A stretch of 64,000 nucleotides of DNA from Spirodela intermedia (GCA_902729315.2 LR746273.1:3573001-3637000), one strand, 5' to 3'. Positions 31,399 to 45,258 are shown, counted from the first letter of the stretch. The notes: generated by a model not told the origin, from the letters alone. Numbers and translations: made by a program.

Positions 31399-34300
31399 TG
31401 CGCTCTCGGCCTTCCCTGGGCTCACTGTGAATGTGGATCCGCAGAAGCCTTTTGCTTTGAGAACTCCCGATCCCCGCAGAAGGCAAGGAGATTCGTCGGA
31501 ATCTCGATTCACTAACGGTCTTAAACCAAACGGATCCCCTAATCAACGGATACGCCTTCGACAGGCTACCACAAAGTTCACCTCGGATTTCAACATTCTC
31601 TTCCCTCCACTTCGTACCTAAACGAGCACGCTACTTTGGTCCACTAAACTCTTTGTACTAGCTTGAGAAAACGTCTTCCCATTAAATAAAAATGATCTTA
31701 TTTTTTATTACTTGATGTTTAAATTAAGAGTGTAATCCCTATCGGCAAATGCTCAATAAAATTATAAATTTTATTAATTTAATTGGTTATTTTAATAATT
31801 TAGCTACTTATTGATATTCTGAGTAGGTGTTTATCATGTCCTTTAAGTTATTTAATAGCATATTATTCTGAATGGGAAATAATCTGTTAGTTCACATAGA
31901 CAATAAGGCAAATTAATTAGAAACTTTTTGAGATGTAATAACATTAAAAATTCAAGATATTTTTTTTCCATGAAGAAAAGATAATTATTTCCTAATTTGT
32001 GAATAACGGTGAATGAATAGACTTTTTCTTGAGTGTAGGCCACGCCATTTCCTTGCTACGACCATGATGAGAGGAAAGATCTTTTAGAAGACCTTGACCT
32101 GGACTTAGACAAGGAGCATATGAAATGGCTCTTGGCCAAAGCCTTTGTACGTCTCTACATCAAAAGTAGATAAGCATAAGACGTTGGTATTTACTTCATG
32201 AGGGGACAGAACTATGACAAGGAAAACTAACACAAAAGTTTGAAATTTATATTTTGCTAAATCCTTCACCTTTCCACAAAATAAAGGAAGAGATGGAGGT
32301 CAAGGTGAGCAGATTTTTCTTCACAGCCTTGATTTTGGGTTCAGTCTTATGAAATCTTTGTGAATGGAAATATACAGAAAAAGCATTTTCTTTTAGTAAA
32401 AAGGATAAATCGTTACTTCTCTTGAAGAACCTAGCCAAATGTTCCAAACATAGGATGTAAGCTATCACTTTTCATTCTTGATTGCCAACCTTCTTACTTG
32501 GTCATCAGAATTTTACAGTTATAGATAAGTATCACCTACTGATAAGTTAGCTTTTAAAGTTAATTTTTTGGTTGTAAAAAGATGAGATGGAGTGCAAAGT
32601 AGATGGACTTAAAGATAGAGTCATACAAATACTAATATGTTATAGGGGCTTTTACCCATGGCATGAGAATGAATCAGATCTACAAGGATTAACAAGTTAA
32701 ATAAATGGCAATGCCTAAGACAACACTTACCCTTTTATATCTCTCAAAGGGACGTGTAGGGGATGAGGATTTTGCAAAAATAACAATATTATAAGTAAAA
32801 ACTTGGGAAAAATGTTGAATGGGCTCAATGTACTTAGGAAAGCATGCCATATAGTATTGGATCCAATGAGTAGATCAAAAAGAAACAAAGGGGGGATGAG
32901 TTGATTTTGTGCAAGTGATGAGAGACTATAATTGAGCTGAGTTGACTACCTACAAATTTTCAAGGTGATCAAAAGTGTCATACAATTTATAGTGCCTCAA
33001 CTCTCTTCAACTACTCTACTCTTTATTTAGAAAGATGTTCCTATTTTATGTTTTAAATTGATCTTTTGGTATGTGCTTGATGACTATTTTTTGTCCCATC
33101 TTCAAATTTCAAATTTATTTTCTTATTATGAAAAGTCCAATCTAGCTCATATGTTCTTTAACAATTAGTAGGGCTACATTCTTTATTGTGCCAATTGAAA
33201 CTTATGAATATGAAACTAATAGGTTTCATCTTGTTGCTATAATTTCTCATGTAATATTTCATGTACATTCTAATTTATTTTTTTCCTACAATGTAACTTC
33301 TTATGTATTGACATATTAAGTTTGATATAATTTACTATTTTATAATGTCAGCTCTTCATCTATTGACATCAAGTTTGGTATATTACATTATTTCACAATG
33401 TAATTCCTTTTATGTTGGCATATTAAATTTGACCTTCTCCACTAGTCTACAAGATATTTGTATATACTTAAACATTAACCTTGATACATTATATTATTTC
33501 GCAATCTAGACATGAACATGTAGAAATGTAAACCATAGTGTATTACATCATTCCACAATGCTCTTTTTCATCTACTACAATATTAACCTTGATTAACTAT
33601 GATGTTGTGTAAAGTAACTCCATATAGTACAATATTAACTTCACATTTGCTTCAATGAAACCAAATTTAAGTTCCCAAGCTCTAAAGTCAAATAAACTAG
33701 ATTTTAGGCATCCTTAATGTTCTAGGGATTCATTCTTTAAGCCTCCAAATTGGAGTTCTAACATTTATAGAAAATGGTGGGTATAATGTTTCTCATTTGT
33801 ACTCGTTAATACAAATGAGTTGTTAAGGATGATCAATATCTGTGGAAATTTTGTTAGTATCCTTAAGAAGTCAACTTATAATGAGTTGACATTGATAAAG
33901 GAAAATCTTTTAGAGAATAATTTAAATATTTTAATGGACCACTAAAAATTCATCGAATATTAATTACTTTTGATCACATATTAATTTTAAACCACCTCGG
34001 ACTCAATTTTATAACGAAATAATTTACCCCACCCCTAGTGATTATATAATTTACCCCACCATAATACATCATAGCACACATCACCGGCCCTCTATCCACA
34101 TGCACTATTGGGTGAATAAGGTTGAAAGAGGAAACGCCATGTCATCACTAAATTTAAGGTTTTTATTGAATAATTCGAGAAGAAATAATAGTTTTGGCAT
34201 GATATAAAATTGCTAATTTTTGCTTCTACTGAATCTTACTTTTATTGTTATCATTACGGACTGGTTATTCGAGCTGACTGGAAGATTAACTTGAAGCAAA

Positions 34301-34616
34301 GTGAAGGCCGGGAAGGAGATTGAGGCGGCTTCTTGATGGTCCACTTGGGAGAACTGCATGCATGGGGGGGCGGCTTCTTTCTTCGGTTGATACCCATATC
34401 TAGGGGTTAAAACGGTAACTTGCGAATCATCTCCCGGAAAAAAAGGCAAGGAAGAAGATTATGCCTCGTGTCTGCGCCATACCTTCTCCTGGCGCCCATC
34501 CTCATGTCCGTTGGTTTCGGTCCACAAGATTTGCTAGAATTCAGTAAGGGGGGTCCCCGGGGAGGACTCCCTTTCCCCTCCCATCTCCTCCCCTTACTCC
34601 TCTAGTGTACATCCCA
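31399..34616. other. Divergent intergenic region between SMG9 and PLGG1
   Basis: The first 220 bp next to SMG9 are GC-rich and fit its promoter/leader. From about 31650 to 34200 the DNA is strongly AT-rich, without recognisable coding sequence. Between 33280 and 33640 a degenerate unit of roughly 60 bp containing CATATTAA and ATTA(T)TTTCACAATG-like blocks recurs several times. GC rises again after 34250 towards PLGG1, with a CT-rich leader directly before its ATG. Confidence 0.5.
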
Positions 34617-37600
34617 ATGGCGGTTGCTTCGGCCGTGCCCACGCTTCCACCCCCTCCTCTCCTCGGGGACGGCCGCAGCCTTCGTCTGAAGAAAGGCCAT
34701 GTGTCCTGGAGCTCTGCGAGATCCTACAATGTCATCTCTAGTAGACCCATTGCGTTGTACGCCGTGCCGGGAAGGAACCTCGGGGAGCCCAGACCAGGGT
34801 TTCTGAGTCGGGGTTCAGAGGAGGTGGGACGCCGCCGCCGAATCCGCCCCACCTATGCCGAGGCGAAGGGTGACAGTGGCACCTCCACTGGTGGATACCC
34901 AAATGTGGGTGAAACGAAATGCTAAGTCGCAAGGGGTTTGGTGCATGTCTAAGTGATTGGTTTCATTTTTAGAATTTTAATTTTTTTTTCGTTCGGGGAG
35001 CAGGTGATCGGTGTTCTCCATCTGGCCGTGTCACTTGGGTTGATTTTGGCGGCAGATAAATTCCTGAAGAAAGCTTTTGTGGCGGCGGCCATCAAGTTTC
35101 CCAGCGCTCTTTTTGGGATGTTCTGCGTTTTCACTGTCTTGATCGTTTTGGACGTGGCGGTTCCATCTGCTGCGAAGGCGTTGGCGAATTTCTTCGAGCC
35201 CGCTACACTGTTCATCCAGAGGTGGCTTCCCTTGTTCTATGTGCCCTCCTTGGTCGTCTTGCCTCTAGCAGTGAGGGACATCCCCACCGCCGCAGGGCTC
35301 AAGATTTTCTCTATTTTAAGTAAGTGCCGCATTGCCCTGCCATAAGAAAGAATTATGAGCATGAAGCTTCTTGGGTACTAGCGAAATTTGATTTAATTTA
35401 TCAAAATCATGAAGATATCATCGATGGCCGGGGAAATCTTTGTAATGGGTTGTTTTTTCTCAAGATATAGTCTCTCCTGTATGACAAAGTCATGTCTCTT
35501 CTAAGTTTTTTGTGGAGTCGAACAAAATTATTTTCTGCACCACCTTTGTACCCTTCTTTTCTATTCAACTTGGATTATTCCATTCTTGGATCAATTGAAT
35601 TTTGACTCATCTTAACGATTTTTTTTCTTGTATGGTGCCACCTTTTGGTTGATGTTTATTGAGAATATGCTTATTCACAGCTCTCCCTGATCACTGTTGA
35701 TTTCAATTTTCAGACATTTTTTCGGTCGTCAGTGATTTGTTTCTTAAATTTTTCCCTAGAAAGTATTGGTTACCTTCTCATTGCAGCTTCCTTTCTGTGT
35801 TCACAATCCTCGGCCATTTCTTGTCAAGTTCTTTACATGTCATATATCATCAAGCAGAAGAGGACACTGCCCATGGTTAATTCACTGTTTTCTATTATCC
35901 TGTCAGTTTTAAATTTTTAGTTCCTCTGATAATCCATTCCATCAAGCTTTGATTACCTCAATCAACGAATCATAGTTGTGTTTATTGTGATATATTTAAT
36001 CTATGATTTATTTATTTTTATGTTGAAAAATATATACATTTATAGATATGAGCATATAAAGATCCATGAAATGAATGAACTTTTGTTCAAGTGTGTGACA
36101 TTAGATTCATGTTGTGAGGGATGCAAAGAACTTCCGAAAAACTGTCATTGGTGTGTGATCTTGTGGGAGGTGAGCAGAGCTAAAGGATTGCTACAAGAAA
36201 TGGAATTTCCCATAGTTCATGGGGTGATCTTTTTCCTCTTCTACGTTCTTGATGGAGTTTTTAGCTCCCCATGAATATCTCGAAATATGTGTAAGCTCCC
36301 ATGCCTTTCTATAACCCTTGCAACTAATTCTCATTAGTAATTCCTCACGTGTATGTGAGGTTTGCTGGAACCAATTTGATTCTCAAGCCCAAAAAGAGGA
36401 AGAATCATTCAAGAACTTTGATACACTCTGAGTGCAACAATCTTTTATCATCTAATGCAGGTTGTTCTTTCCCTCATTTGGGTTCTCTCCTGTCATTTTA
36501 TCAAGTGATGTCATCCCAATTAAACTTAATATTTATATATATATATATATATAGATATATATATATATATATAAATGCACATGTATTCGTGTGTTCCTGG
36601 GGATCTAATTCATCCGCGTGCTTATTTCTTATTCTCCAGTACTCTGTCATTTATTAAGTGTTTTGCAATTCATAGAAATTTTGATCTCAATTGAACTTGC
36701 TAAATGTTCATATACGTTATATATTACCAGATATCTCTTTAACCCATGTTCTCCGTCCACTGCTCTCCAGTTGGAGGCTGGTTGGCTTCGCTCTGTGTTG
36801 CCGCATACACAGCATTGACTGTAAGAAACATTGTGAAGACGGAGATGATACCAGCTGAGCCCATGGCAAAGCCCTCACCATTTTCAAGCACAGAGGCGTT
36901 GATCTGGACGGCTGTCTTCATCTCTTCATTTGTCCTTGCCCTGGTTTCACCAACAGCACTTGGAACCAGTGCCTTGACGAACCTCCCTTTTCTTCTCGCT
37001 GCAACAGTGCTGGGATATATGACTGGCTCCGGGTAATTATAATTTTTCCAATTCATTCTAAAAGAGGAACTATTCGTTCATTCTCAAATAAATATTTATA
37101 TTGATATCTTTGTTTGTTCACTGGGTTTTTGTTTGCAGATTGCCATCTGATGTCAAGAAGGTTTTCCACCCTATTATCTGCTGTGCACTTTCTGCAGATT
37201 TGGCAGCTGTTGCTTTTGGGTATTTCTCCCGGTCTGGATTGGATGCTGTTCTAGGTTTAAAGCCTTCTGTTCCAGCCCATTTCCAATTTATTTCCTTAGA
37301 ATTCAGTAATAAAATGCTTTTTTTTCCGAAAACAGTTTGTCGAGCATTGTATTCTTCTAGTATGAATTATTCCTCATGAAACAATTCCTCATAATATTAA
37401 TTGAAATTCTTTTCTTCAGTCACATAGTGCTGGGCTTTTTGAACCAAAGTTTCTTGTTTATAGGGTAAAATGACTACATATTTTCACATTATAGTTACTA
37501 CTTACTGCTGGCTCTGTTTTTTTAAGAAAAAAATGATTCTTGATGAACAGAAATAATTTTACTCTATATGTACAATATTATTGATTCTGAAAAGATCTAA

Positions 37601-39035
37601 ATATTTTATTTACAATGTGACGCCTTCTCATTTATTAATGCCACATTTATGGATTAATAAACTGGTTCCATTCAAATGATTACAATTATAATTTTTTCAT
37701 TTTTTTTCTGACGAAATTGATTTTTGCAGGTGACTACCTGACTAAAACCCCATCGAATCCTGGAGCTGGTGATATCCTCATGGGATTTCTTGGCTCTGTC
37801 ATTATCTCCTTCGCTTTCTCCATGTTTAAGCAGAGAAAGGTCCACACCCTCTTTCCTATCTAACACTAATCCCATCCCCCCCCGAAAACCTATGTTTCTT
37901 CTGCCTATTCCTCTTTTTCCATCTCTCATTTCATCAGATATGTCATCAATATATTCTTTATCTATCTTTCACCTAATACAATATTCATTTATTTATCGAT
38001 TTATCAAATACATTCTTTATTTGAGGGCTGAACAGTGGCCGCTGCTCTCATGCAGCTTGTCAAGAGGCATGCGGCCGAGATATTCTCATCGGTGGTGATC
38101 TCAACGATCTTCTCTCTCTACTCCACTGCCTTTGTGGGTCGCCTCGTAGGCCTGGATCCCAACTTGACCATATCCATCCTTCCAAGGTGCATCACCGTGG
38201 CATTGGCTCTCAGCATAGTCTCCTTGTTTGAAGGTAGTATCCACTGGCGATCCTTCATAGCTCCCTAGAAGTTGAACTATTCTCGCTTGACTATGAACGA
38301 CAATGTTATATTTATCAAGAAATATGATGGAAAATGGTAGACACAGGAACTAATTTTATGATTCTGAATTCGGAGACAGTTTTTCTTCTGTGATTATGGA
38401 CAAGAAAACCATATTTTACCAACGGATATGATGAATAAATATTCTGGATATGAACTATGATTATTTTATGGATCCACTCCGTTCTCTTCGTCACCATGAG
38501 AAAAATAATCTAAAAAATGTATTGTATGATCCATGCTGATCATTTTTCTTCCAATTTTAGTTCTATTAGTTTCTCTCTGGTTAACCGTCATTTTTCGTGT
38601 GTTTGTTTAGGAGCGAATGCTTCCCTCACCGCGGCTGTAGTGGTTCTGACTGGTCTTGTGGGAGCGAATTTCGTGCAAGCGGTTCTTGATAAGCTTGGCT
38701 TCAAGGACCCCATCGCCAGAGGGATAGCCACAGCATCGAGGTAAACTCCATGGAAATATCTTTCCTCTTATCAATTGACTTTTTAGGATTAAGTCAGCGT
38801 TGACTCTTCTGCTTCAAGATATTCGAAGGATGTGAGATATTTTGGATCAGACTCTGAACTGTTTCTTTTGATGGCGATGGTTAGCGCTCATGGGCTGGGA
38901 ACGGCGGCTCTGTCAGCGAAGGAACCGGAGGCACTCCCCTTCTGTGCTATCGCCTACGCGTTGACTGGGATATTCGGGTCCCTTCTATGCTCAGTGCCGG
39001 CGGTGAGGCAGAGCTTGATTGCCATTGTCGGGTAG
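34617..39035 (+). CDS. PLGG1: Plastidal glycolate/glycerate translocator 1
   Basis: Complete LrgAB-type carrier of the chloroplast inner envelope, which exports glycolate and imports glycerate in photorespiration. Eight exons: 34617-34904, 35004-35319, 36771-37032, 37139-37254, 37730-37839, 38056-38233, 38611-38740 and 38885-39035; all introns GT-AG, phases consistent, 516 residues, close to the Arabidopsis protein. Residues 1 to about 90 are a Ser/Arg/Pro-rich transit peptide. The LrgA-like half starts near 97 (VIGVLHLAVSLGLILAADKF) and includes IKFPSALFGMFC and LFIQRWLPLFYVPSLVVLPL. The LrgB half includes LPSDVKKVFHPIICCALSA, GAGDILMGFLGSV, ISILPRCITVALALSIVSLF, ARGIATAS, AHGLGTAALSAKEPEALPF and the terminal VPAVRQSLIAIVG. 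The ATG at 34617 is the first in the frame. Intron 2 (1.45 kb) holds an (AT)n run. Confidence 0.96.
36533..36573. repeat. (AT)n microsatellite in PLGG1 intron 2
   Basis: About 40 bp of alternating A and T with one G interruption. Confidence 0.9.
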
Positions 39036-39519
39036 AGGAATGCGGGGACCCTCCATCGCCTCCTGTATGGTTCTGAGGCCTTGTCTGTTCCTTCGTTCTG
39101 TAAGGGTCTTACAATGGCGCTATAATCTCCTGCAAATGAAATGAGCGGATCTCGATGAGGAAGATGGTTATGTACTGTAGAGAATTAAAGGGCTTCATGG
39201 TGGTGGGGACGCTCACGCTCTGATGGCTTCCGCCGCCTGAGCCCGAGGATGGTCGGAGGGAGGGAAATCTAAATATGGGTCTACACAATTAGCTAAGTTG
39301 ACGAGGGATCGAGTAGCTTTCTACTCTTGGTCGTCCGTTGATGTACTTGGCCTAACATGATATTTATTTAATATGGGTCGCCTATTCTTTCTACCCTTCA
39401 TCATCGCTACTTCGAAGGATATACTAACTAAATAAACAATATAATAAATTTAGTTATACGCGATATTGTTATTTTATGGAGATGCAACCACATTATTAGA
39501 TTATAAAACTGGGCTTCTG

Positions 39520-40393
39520 TTGCAACGATTTGAATGGAACAGACGGCGGAGAGCTCACCAACCTAGGCGTCGAAGTATCGCCTCCGAGCTTCAATGCTCA
39601 CTTTGAAGCCCTCAAGGCTGTGGCCTCTCTATCCCTTGTCTCGGGAAGACGATCATTATCATTACTATTAATGGAGAAGAAACTGGAGGTGATGGGAAGC
39701 GGCACCTTCTGCGTTTAGGATTAGACCCACCTGAGTCTACCATGCAGAATTCACCTCCTCGCGGATCTCCAAATGCAAGCTAAAGTCCAAGAGCTCCCCC
39801 ACTGGAGGGTCATATCTGTGATTTGGGAAACAAAAGTTCATTCCCACAAGCTTCTTCGTAGTAGTTAAACTCTACACAGTGAGAAGAAGAAGAATAGAAA
39901 AAGATGATGATGACGATGATCAAGAGGAGTAATATCCGCAGCAGCCGCAGAACAACAAGAAGGCGAAAACGGGAAATAATGGTGAAAACCGATCGTGTTG
40001 TTACTTAAGGGGCTTACAATGGATGCAACCTTTCGATGACCAGGACCTGCGGGGCAGGACGAGCTCCGGTAGGCTTATCAGCCCTGTGACGTGTAGCGGC
40101 GGGGTGCAGCGTAGTCAACCTCTTCTTCTTTCTTCTTTTTATCGTCCAGGCTGTGGTAGTCGTCCAGGCGCACTACCGCTGTGGTGATGCCCCTCGCCGT
40201 TTAATGAGCCGACGGGCCTCCTCACGAAGGTGGCCTGCCTGCATCCTGAATCCGCCGCCAAGCTGACCACGACCGCTCCGGGCTCCGCCCCCCTCGTGCT
40301 GGAGCAGAAGACGGAGGGTTTCTTCCTCTGGTGAGCCATTGGCTGAGAGCTGAGAGCACAGTGGGAAGCGCTGAGCGCTATGAAGCTCGCCAT
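39520..40393 (-). pseudogene. Phosphoribulokinase (PRK) pseudogene, 5' half, unprocessed
   Basis: Degraded, truncated copy of the Calvin-cycle kinase that makes ribulose 1,5-bisphosphate. From the ATG at 40393 a transit-peptide-like start leads to VVVSLAADSGCRQATFVRRP, matching the PRK P-loop segment, but the GCGKST core has become GCRQAT, losing the catalytic Lys. The frame then shifts; another register gives VVRLDDYHSLDDKKKKEEE, the PRK LDDYHSLDR block. Next comes QVLVIERLHP (PRK LVIEGLHP) ending near 40018 at a GT donor. After about 200 bp, from an AG at 39816, the copy resumes with VGELLDFSLHLEIREEVNSAW, then SIEARRRYFDA near 39560-39600. The C-terminal half is missing. Frameshifts, stops and the lost P-loop make it non-functional. 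The apparent retained intron argues for a DNA-level duplicate, not a retrocopy. It is tail-to-tail with PLGG1. Confidence 0.85.
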
Positions 40394-43300
40394 CTAATCT
40401 CCCTAGTAGGAGCTCCTTGGTGGCTCCAAAATGTGCTCGCTCTCTTTCTCTTTTGATGGTGGGGTCTGGAACACCAGATGCCTGTCTTTCCGGTTTATTC
40501 TACGAGCTTCTCCCAGTGTTCTTCTTCAGGCCCTCTCTCCAGCTGGTGCCTTGAGCTCTGCTGAATTCTTCCGCGGAGTGCGTTTACAGTGGTAAGAGCC
40601 CATCGCTTGCATGTGTCGATAGGATATTTACGACGCGATAGCGGCTTTTCCTCAATTAAACACAACTTTATCAGACAGACGGCTCCCGGGGACACAGCAC
40701 TCCATCCTACTTCCACACGACGCAGTGTACTTCCAAGAAACGCTGTGACTTTGATGTGGGATCCAAGAATCACTTTCTTTGTTCTGAATAAGTTCAAATG
40801 TAATTTGGACTCATTAAAATCTAGTTTACCCAAAGTTAAAAATAATATTTCAGTCGGGTTAAATAATTTTTGTAGCATATTTTGGATTTACCCATTACAA
40901 ATTTATTTATTATATTTTTTTTGCTTTTCACACGTGGGAAATGTCATTGTAGAATTTTCTTAGCTCATCCCTTATGATTCTATTAATTTGGCATGAACGA
41001 ATCTAATAAAGCATTTCAAACCTGTTGCAGGTACCTTCAACTAACAAGTTGCTCTGTTTGGATGATTTCATTTTCAACAGGGTTTGAATCCCTATGATTT
41101 AAATAATTATGCAGTAGTACTTCCATCTTATATTAGAGCATTATTCAATGAGTGTGTATAGATATTAAGACTTCTTACATTAATTATGATGCTAATTTAT
41201 TTTTTTTGGTATTTTCTTGTGTCATGAGGATCATTAGATTAATCAATAAATCTACTAAAAAATATGTTAAAGGTGAAGGGCCACTTGTTACCATTGCACA
41301 CAAAATGATTCTTGAATGAAAAAAAATCATTTTGTTTTAACCTAAAGCACTTCACATTGGTTACTTTGGAGTTTAAAACTTAGAAGTGCTGGTTATCAAG
41401 CATATTACTTGGCTTGCATAATATCTAAGATAGTGTTCATAAATTTTGAAAGGATCTTCAATTAAGTAGTCACTTCCTTTTCTAGACTAACAACTTAGGT
41501 GATTAACAAAACTGATGTAAATCAAACTTTATAAAATTCTACAATTCAATCAATGCTTTCATAAATTCCCAAAGATGCTCATTTGTGTTGAATAGTGTAT
41601 GCACATTAATACAAATGAAGACATGTAGCAGCTGCATCAAGTACATCGACACATAGATCAACACAGCAAGAACATGTCAACCTAGGGATAAGTTAGAAAG
41701 AGAAAATGTCAACCTATGCACCAGCCATGGCAGCACATGTTAGAAAAGGTATGAATTCATGAGCTATGTCAATATGCAAGTACATTCATAGGAAAGTTGA
41801 TGGAAAATGAAATGAACAGATGCAAACTCTTGATTTTGATGCCAACTTCTTGAATTCTTTACAAAAAAAGATTTGCAATACTTACTACGATAAGAAATGA
41901 TTCAGAATTCTAAAAGGACCCCCTGTCTCCCCTTCTCAATCCTATCTAGGTTATTGACGAAGAGGAGTGAGAATTCTTTCGCTTTAGTATTTTTATTGCT
42001 TTTGTGATTTCATTTCATCGCATGTTCTCTCTTGATTCTCTGGTGAGGAGGGATTGGGGAGAGTTTTCTTTTCCACACTTTCTTTATGCAAACTTTACCT
42101 TTAATCACTTTTCTTTATGCAAACCTTACTTTTAATATCTTTTCTTTCCTTCTCAATATTTCCAAGTGATAGATAGAGAGGTGAGCAATAATTATTTCTT
42201 GTTCTTTGATTTTGATGATATACTACATGTTGCATTTAATTTCATTATGTATTCAATTCCTTAATGTGACCAATAGACATATGAAAGGGTTGAACCTTTC
42301 TTTCTACAATTTTACCACTTTGATCTGATTTTTTACTTCAGTTTTCAATTCTCACTAATATTGGAATAATAATATTTATGAATAATGAAAATAATGAAAA
42401 GTAACGATTAGAAAAATGGAAAATATATCAGAATCTATCAAATTACTGAAGCAGAATATTAATATGAAAGCTTATCTAATATATTAGATGTAGAATTTGA
42501 AATCATTACTTTTAATAAGTTTTTGGTGAATTAATTGATTGAATCTGTACTATTAAAGAGCGACTAATTTTTTTCTAAATATTGTAGAACATCAATTTAA
42601 AAATGATTTTGAAATTTCATAAGTCACCAAAGTAATAATATTTTATATTTAACTATTATTTTTCATGCATACTTTATATTCTTGTATTACTTGAAGTGTT
42701 TTAGATTCATTTGATTGAAAAATTATTACTTTACTAGGAGATGTATGTCCAGTTCAACTCCAACAATAACAAACACTTTTCGCACTTATCTGTATTGATA
42801 ACATTAATGCTCAAGGGCTAAGTGCAATGGCTTTTGCTTAGAGCATGACTAATTTGTAAAATGTGTTGTATTGGTTTCCACTATTCCTATTTCTACAACA
42901 TTTTATAGTCTTTAACATTGAGCAACAATGAAAAATAGGAGAAGATTTTGAATCAAATTTCTCTACAAATTTACTCTCCTTCCGATGGTTAATTACTTCA
43001 AAGAGATCATCAATGACCACTTTACAATCTCTTTCTTTTCTTTATAACTTTTTCAGTGAAGTAATTGTGATTTTGAGCAGTTTTTAAATTTATGTCAAAT
43101 GACAAGAAGAGATGAAGTTAAAGAAAAAATTCAATTCAATATATATATCTTCTTCAACTTGTTTAAAGAGGTTTTTCACAAATCAATAGCTTCCTTACAT
43201 GAAGAGGACAAAGAAAATCAAGGCCAATTTATGTCCCAATATGTTTGAGTATTAATGAATATTATTTGATTATGAAAAATATTGATGAAACTAATTAAAA

Positions 43301-43442
43301 GATCAAATAATATATTTTTATCATGAAATTATTTGTGCATAAATAATATTATATATATGATTTTAATTTAATATATATTGAAGAATAATTTACAATAATA
43401 ATGAAAAATACCTCACTAGGACTTGAAAGAATCTATGTGGAT
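40394..43442. other. Intergenic DNA upstream of the PRK pseudogene
   Basis: About 40394-40750 has moderate GC content and could be the old promoter/leader of the PRK pseudogene; overlapping open frames on both strands there have no recognisable domain. From 40800 to 43442 the sequence is AT-rich without supportable genes. A segment near 42440-42620 resembles 47185-47350 on the other side of the Gypsy element. Confidence 0.5.
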
Positions 43443-45046
43443 TGATAAGTCTTCATTATCATGAGTTAATAATTAGTAAATAATATAGTTTTAGCCTTAA
43501 CTCATGATAAATAGAATTATATTTGTGTTAAAGTGTGAAAAGTGGTTTTCAGTTGATGAATGTGAATTTTTAAGTAATTATGTGATTTTACATGAATTTA
43601 TATGATTTTTATAGTCTTGCTTTTGAGATAAATGAAGAAAAAGAAATAAAAATAAGACAAAATGAGGGGGGACCCACCGGCCAGCCGGGCTCGCAAGCGG
43701 GTCGAAAGCTTAGTCGGGGAGTAGCCGCAAGTAGGGGCTCGAGCGGCTTGGACCAATAGGGGCACGTATGCGCCACTCCCCTTCCACGTCACCGGTGGCC
43801 AGCCGGCTGTGGGGCAAAGAGTGGTCGTACACGCGAGAGAAGGAACTTTGCTTACAAACGTAACATTACTATATATTCGTCTGAAAAATCGGCGCACAAC
43901 CGATGTGGGATTAAACCTGCGTCACACCTTCCTCAGAAGGGGCGGACAACTGGCGCGGGTTAATATCCTCCTAGAGTCAAAATTCATATAATTTTATCTG
44001 ATTATCGCGACTTTCCTGTAGATCGCTGGTGAAGGATTAAGCAACCAGAATCGCTGGATCATCGGCGAAAATCTCGTCAACGCGATTCGCGGAGCATTAC
44101 TACTAAAGTTGCTGAACGATTCGCGATAAAAGGATCGCAAATCCATCGAGTAAATCATCTCCGATTGATCGACGAACAAGCCGTCGTCGGGAAGAGGACG
44201 ATCCGTCGGGAGACGAGTCACCACCTCCTGAGAGCGTACCAGATGCGATGAAGAGCCTCATCTTGCTGCGCAGACCTGAGGATGAAGCTCCCTGACACGC
44301 GCCCCACCTCCATCCAGCTCCTCTCCGTTGGGTGACAGCCGCCAGAGAGCCGCAAAGTCGCCGTTTTTCCGCTCCGCCGGGTGACAGCCGCTGGAGACGA
44401 GTCAACGACCTATTCCATTGATCTCTAGACTTCGAAAGGAGATCTAGAGATTGCCCACGTCGTCTTTGTCCAAGGAGAGCCTTCAAGGCCGTGGATATTG
44501 CACGACGATCCTCCCGAATGCTCAGGATTCCGGTGCATCGCCGACGCATCGCCGTCGCAACGCCGGAACTCTGTTTTCCTGCTTTAAACTTACTTTACAC
44601 TTCATTTAGTGATATTTCTTTGTGATTTTAATTTACCAAAATATACTTTGTTCTATTATGATTCTTCCGGCTTTTACAGATCTTAATTTGATTAACTAAA
44701 TCATCTGTAATTGCTTTCGTAAGAATCACCGAGTGGAACTCTGTTTTCGCCCGATTCGCGTTTGCCGGGCGGAACTCTTTTTCGTGAATTTTAAATATAT
44801 TTCCTTTTCATTTCCTAGTATAAAATTCATAGAAAATCGTATTCATTGAGAAAATTGAATAATTACCAGATATTATATTACATCCCTGTGATTGACCTGG
44901 AAAATTATCGCTATTTTTTGAAGTTTTATTGAATTATAATTGATATATTTATTCAGAAATACTTCTAAATATCCGAAAATTCATATTTTCTAGTTTTATA
45001 AATTTTATATTTGCGTGATTTAATATACAATGACTGAGTCACGTCA
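43443..45046 (+). repeat. 5' LTR of the Gypsy element
   Basis: The LTR is about 1.6 kb. Its last 420 bp align with 46611-47029. It has a GC-rich middle (43660-44560) and a TATA-like TATATATT near 43869. The outer boundary is inferred from TG plus the TGGAT repeat. Confidence 0.65.
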
Positions 45047-45050
45047 AATT

Positions 45051-45069
45051 TTGGCGCCGTTGCTGGGGA
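45051..45069 (+). other. tRNA primer-binding site of the Gypsy element
   Basis: TTGGCGCCGTTGCTGGGGA lies four bases after the LTR end. It is the near-invariant primer site seen in plant Athila/Tat elements. Confidence 0.85.
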
Positions 45070-45258
45070 TGTATTGCATAATATTTAGTATTTTTCTTTT
45101 TTTCTCTTAGAGTACAGAAAAAAAATTAACTCTTGTTTTATTTTCTTTTTGCCGATTTTTTATTAGAAAAAGGGAACGAAAAGAAGCAAGGCAAGGACTA
45201 GAGCATCGTGAAGGAGGGTAACAGTTACTAAATTTTTCCCTCGAATTTATTGATTTTT

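Noticed and set aside
44103-44549. 148-codon minus frame
   Set aside because: Lies in the GC-rich middle of the Gypsy 5' LTR and has no domain.
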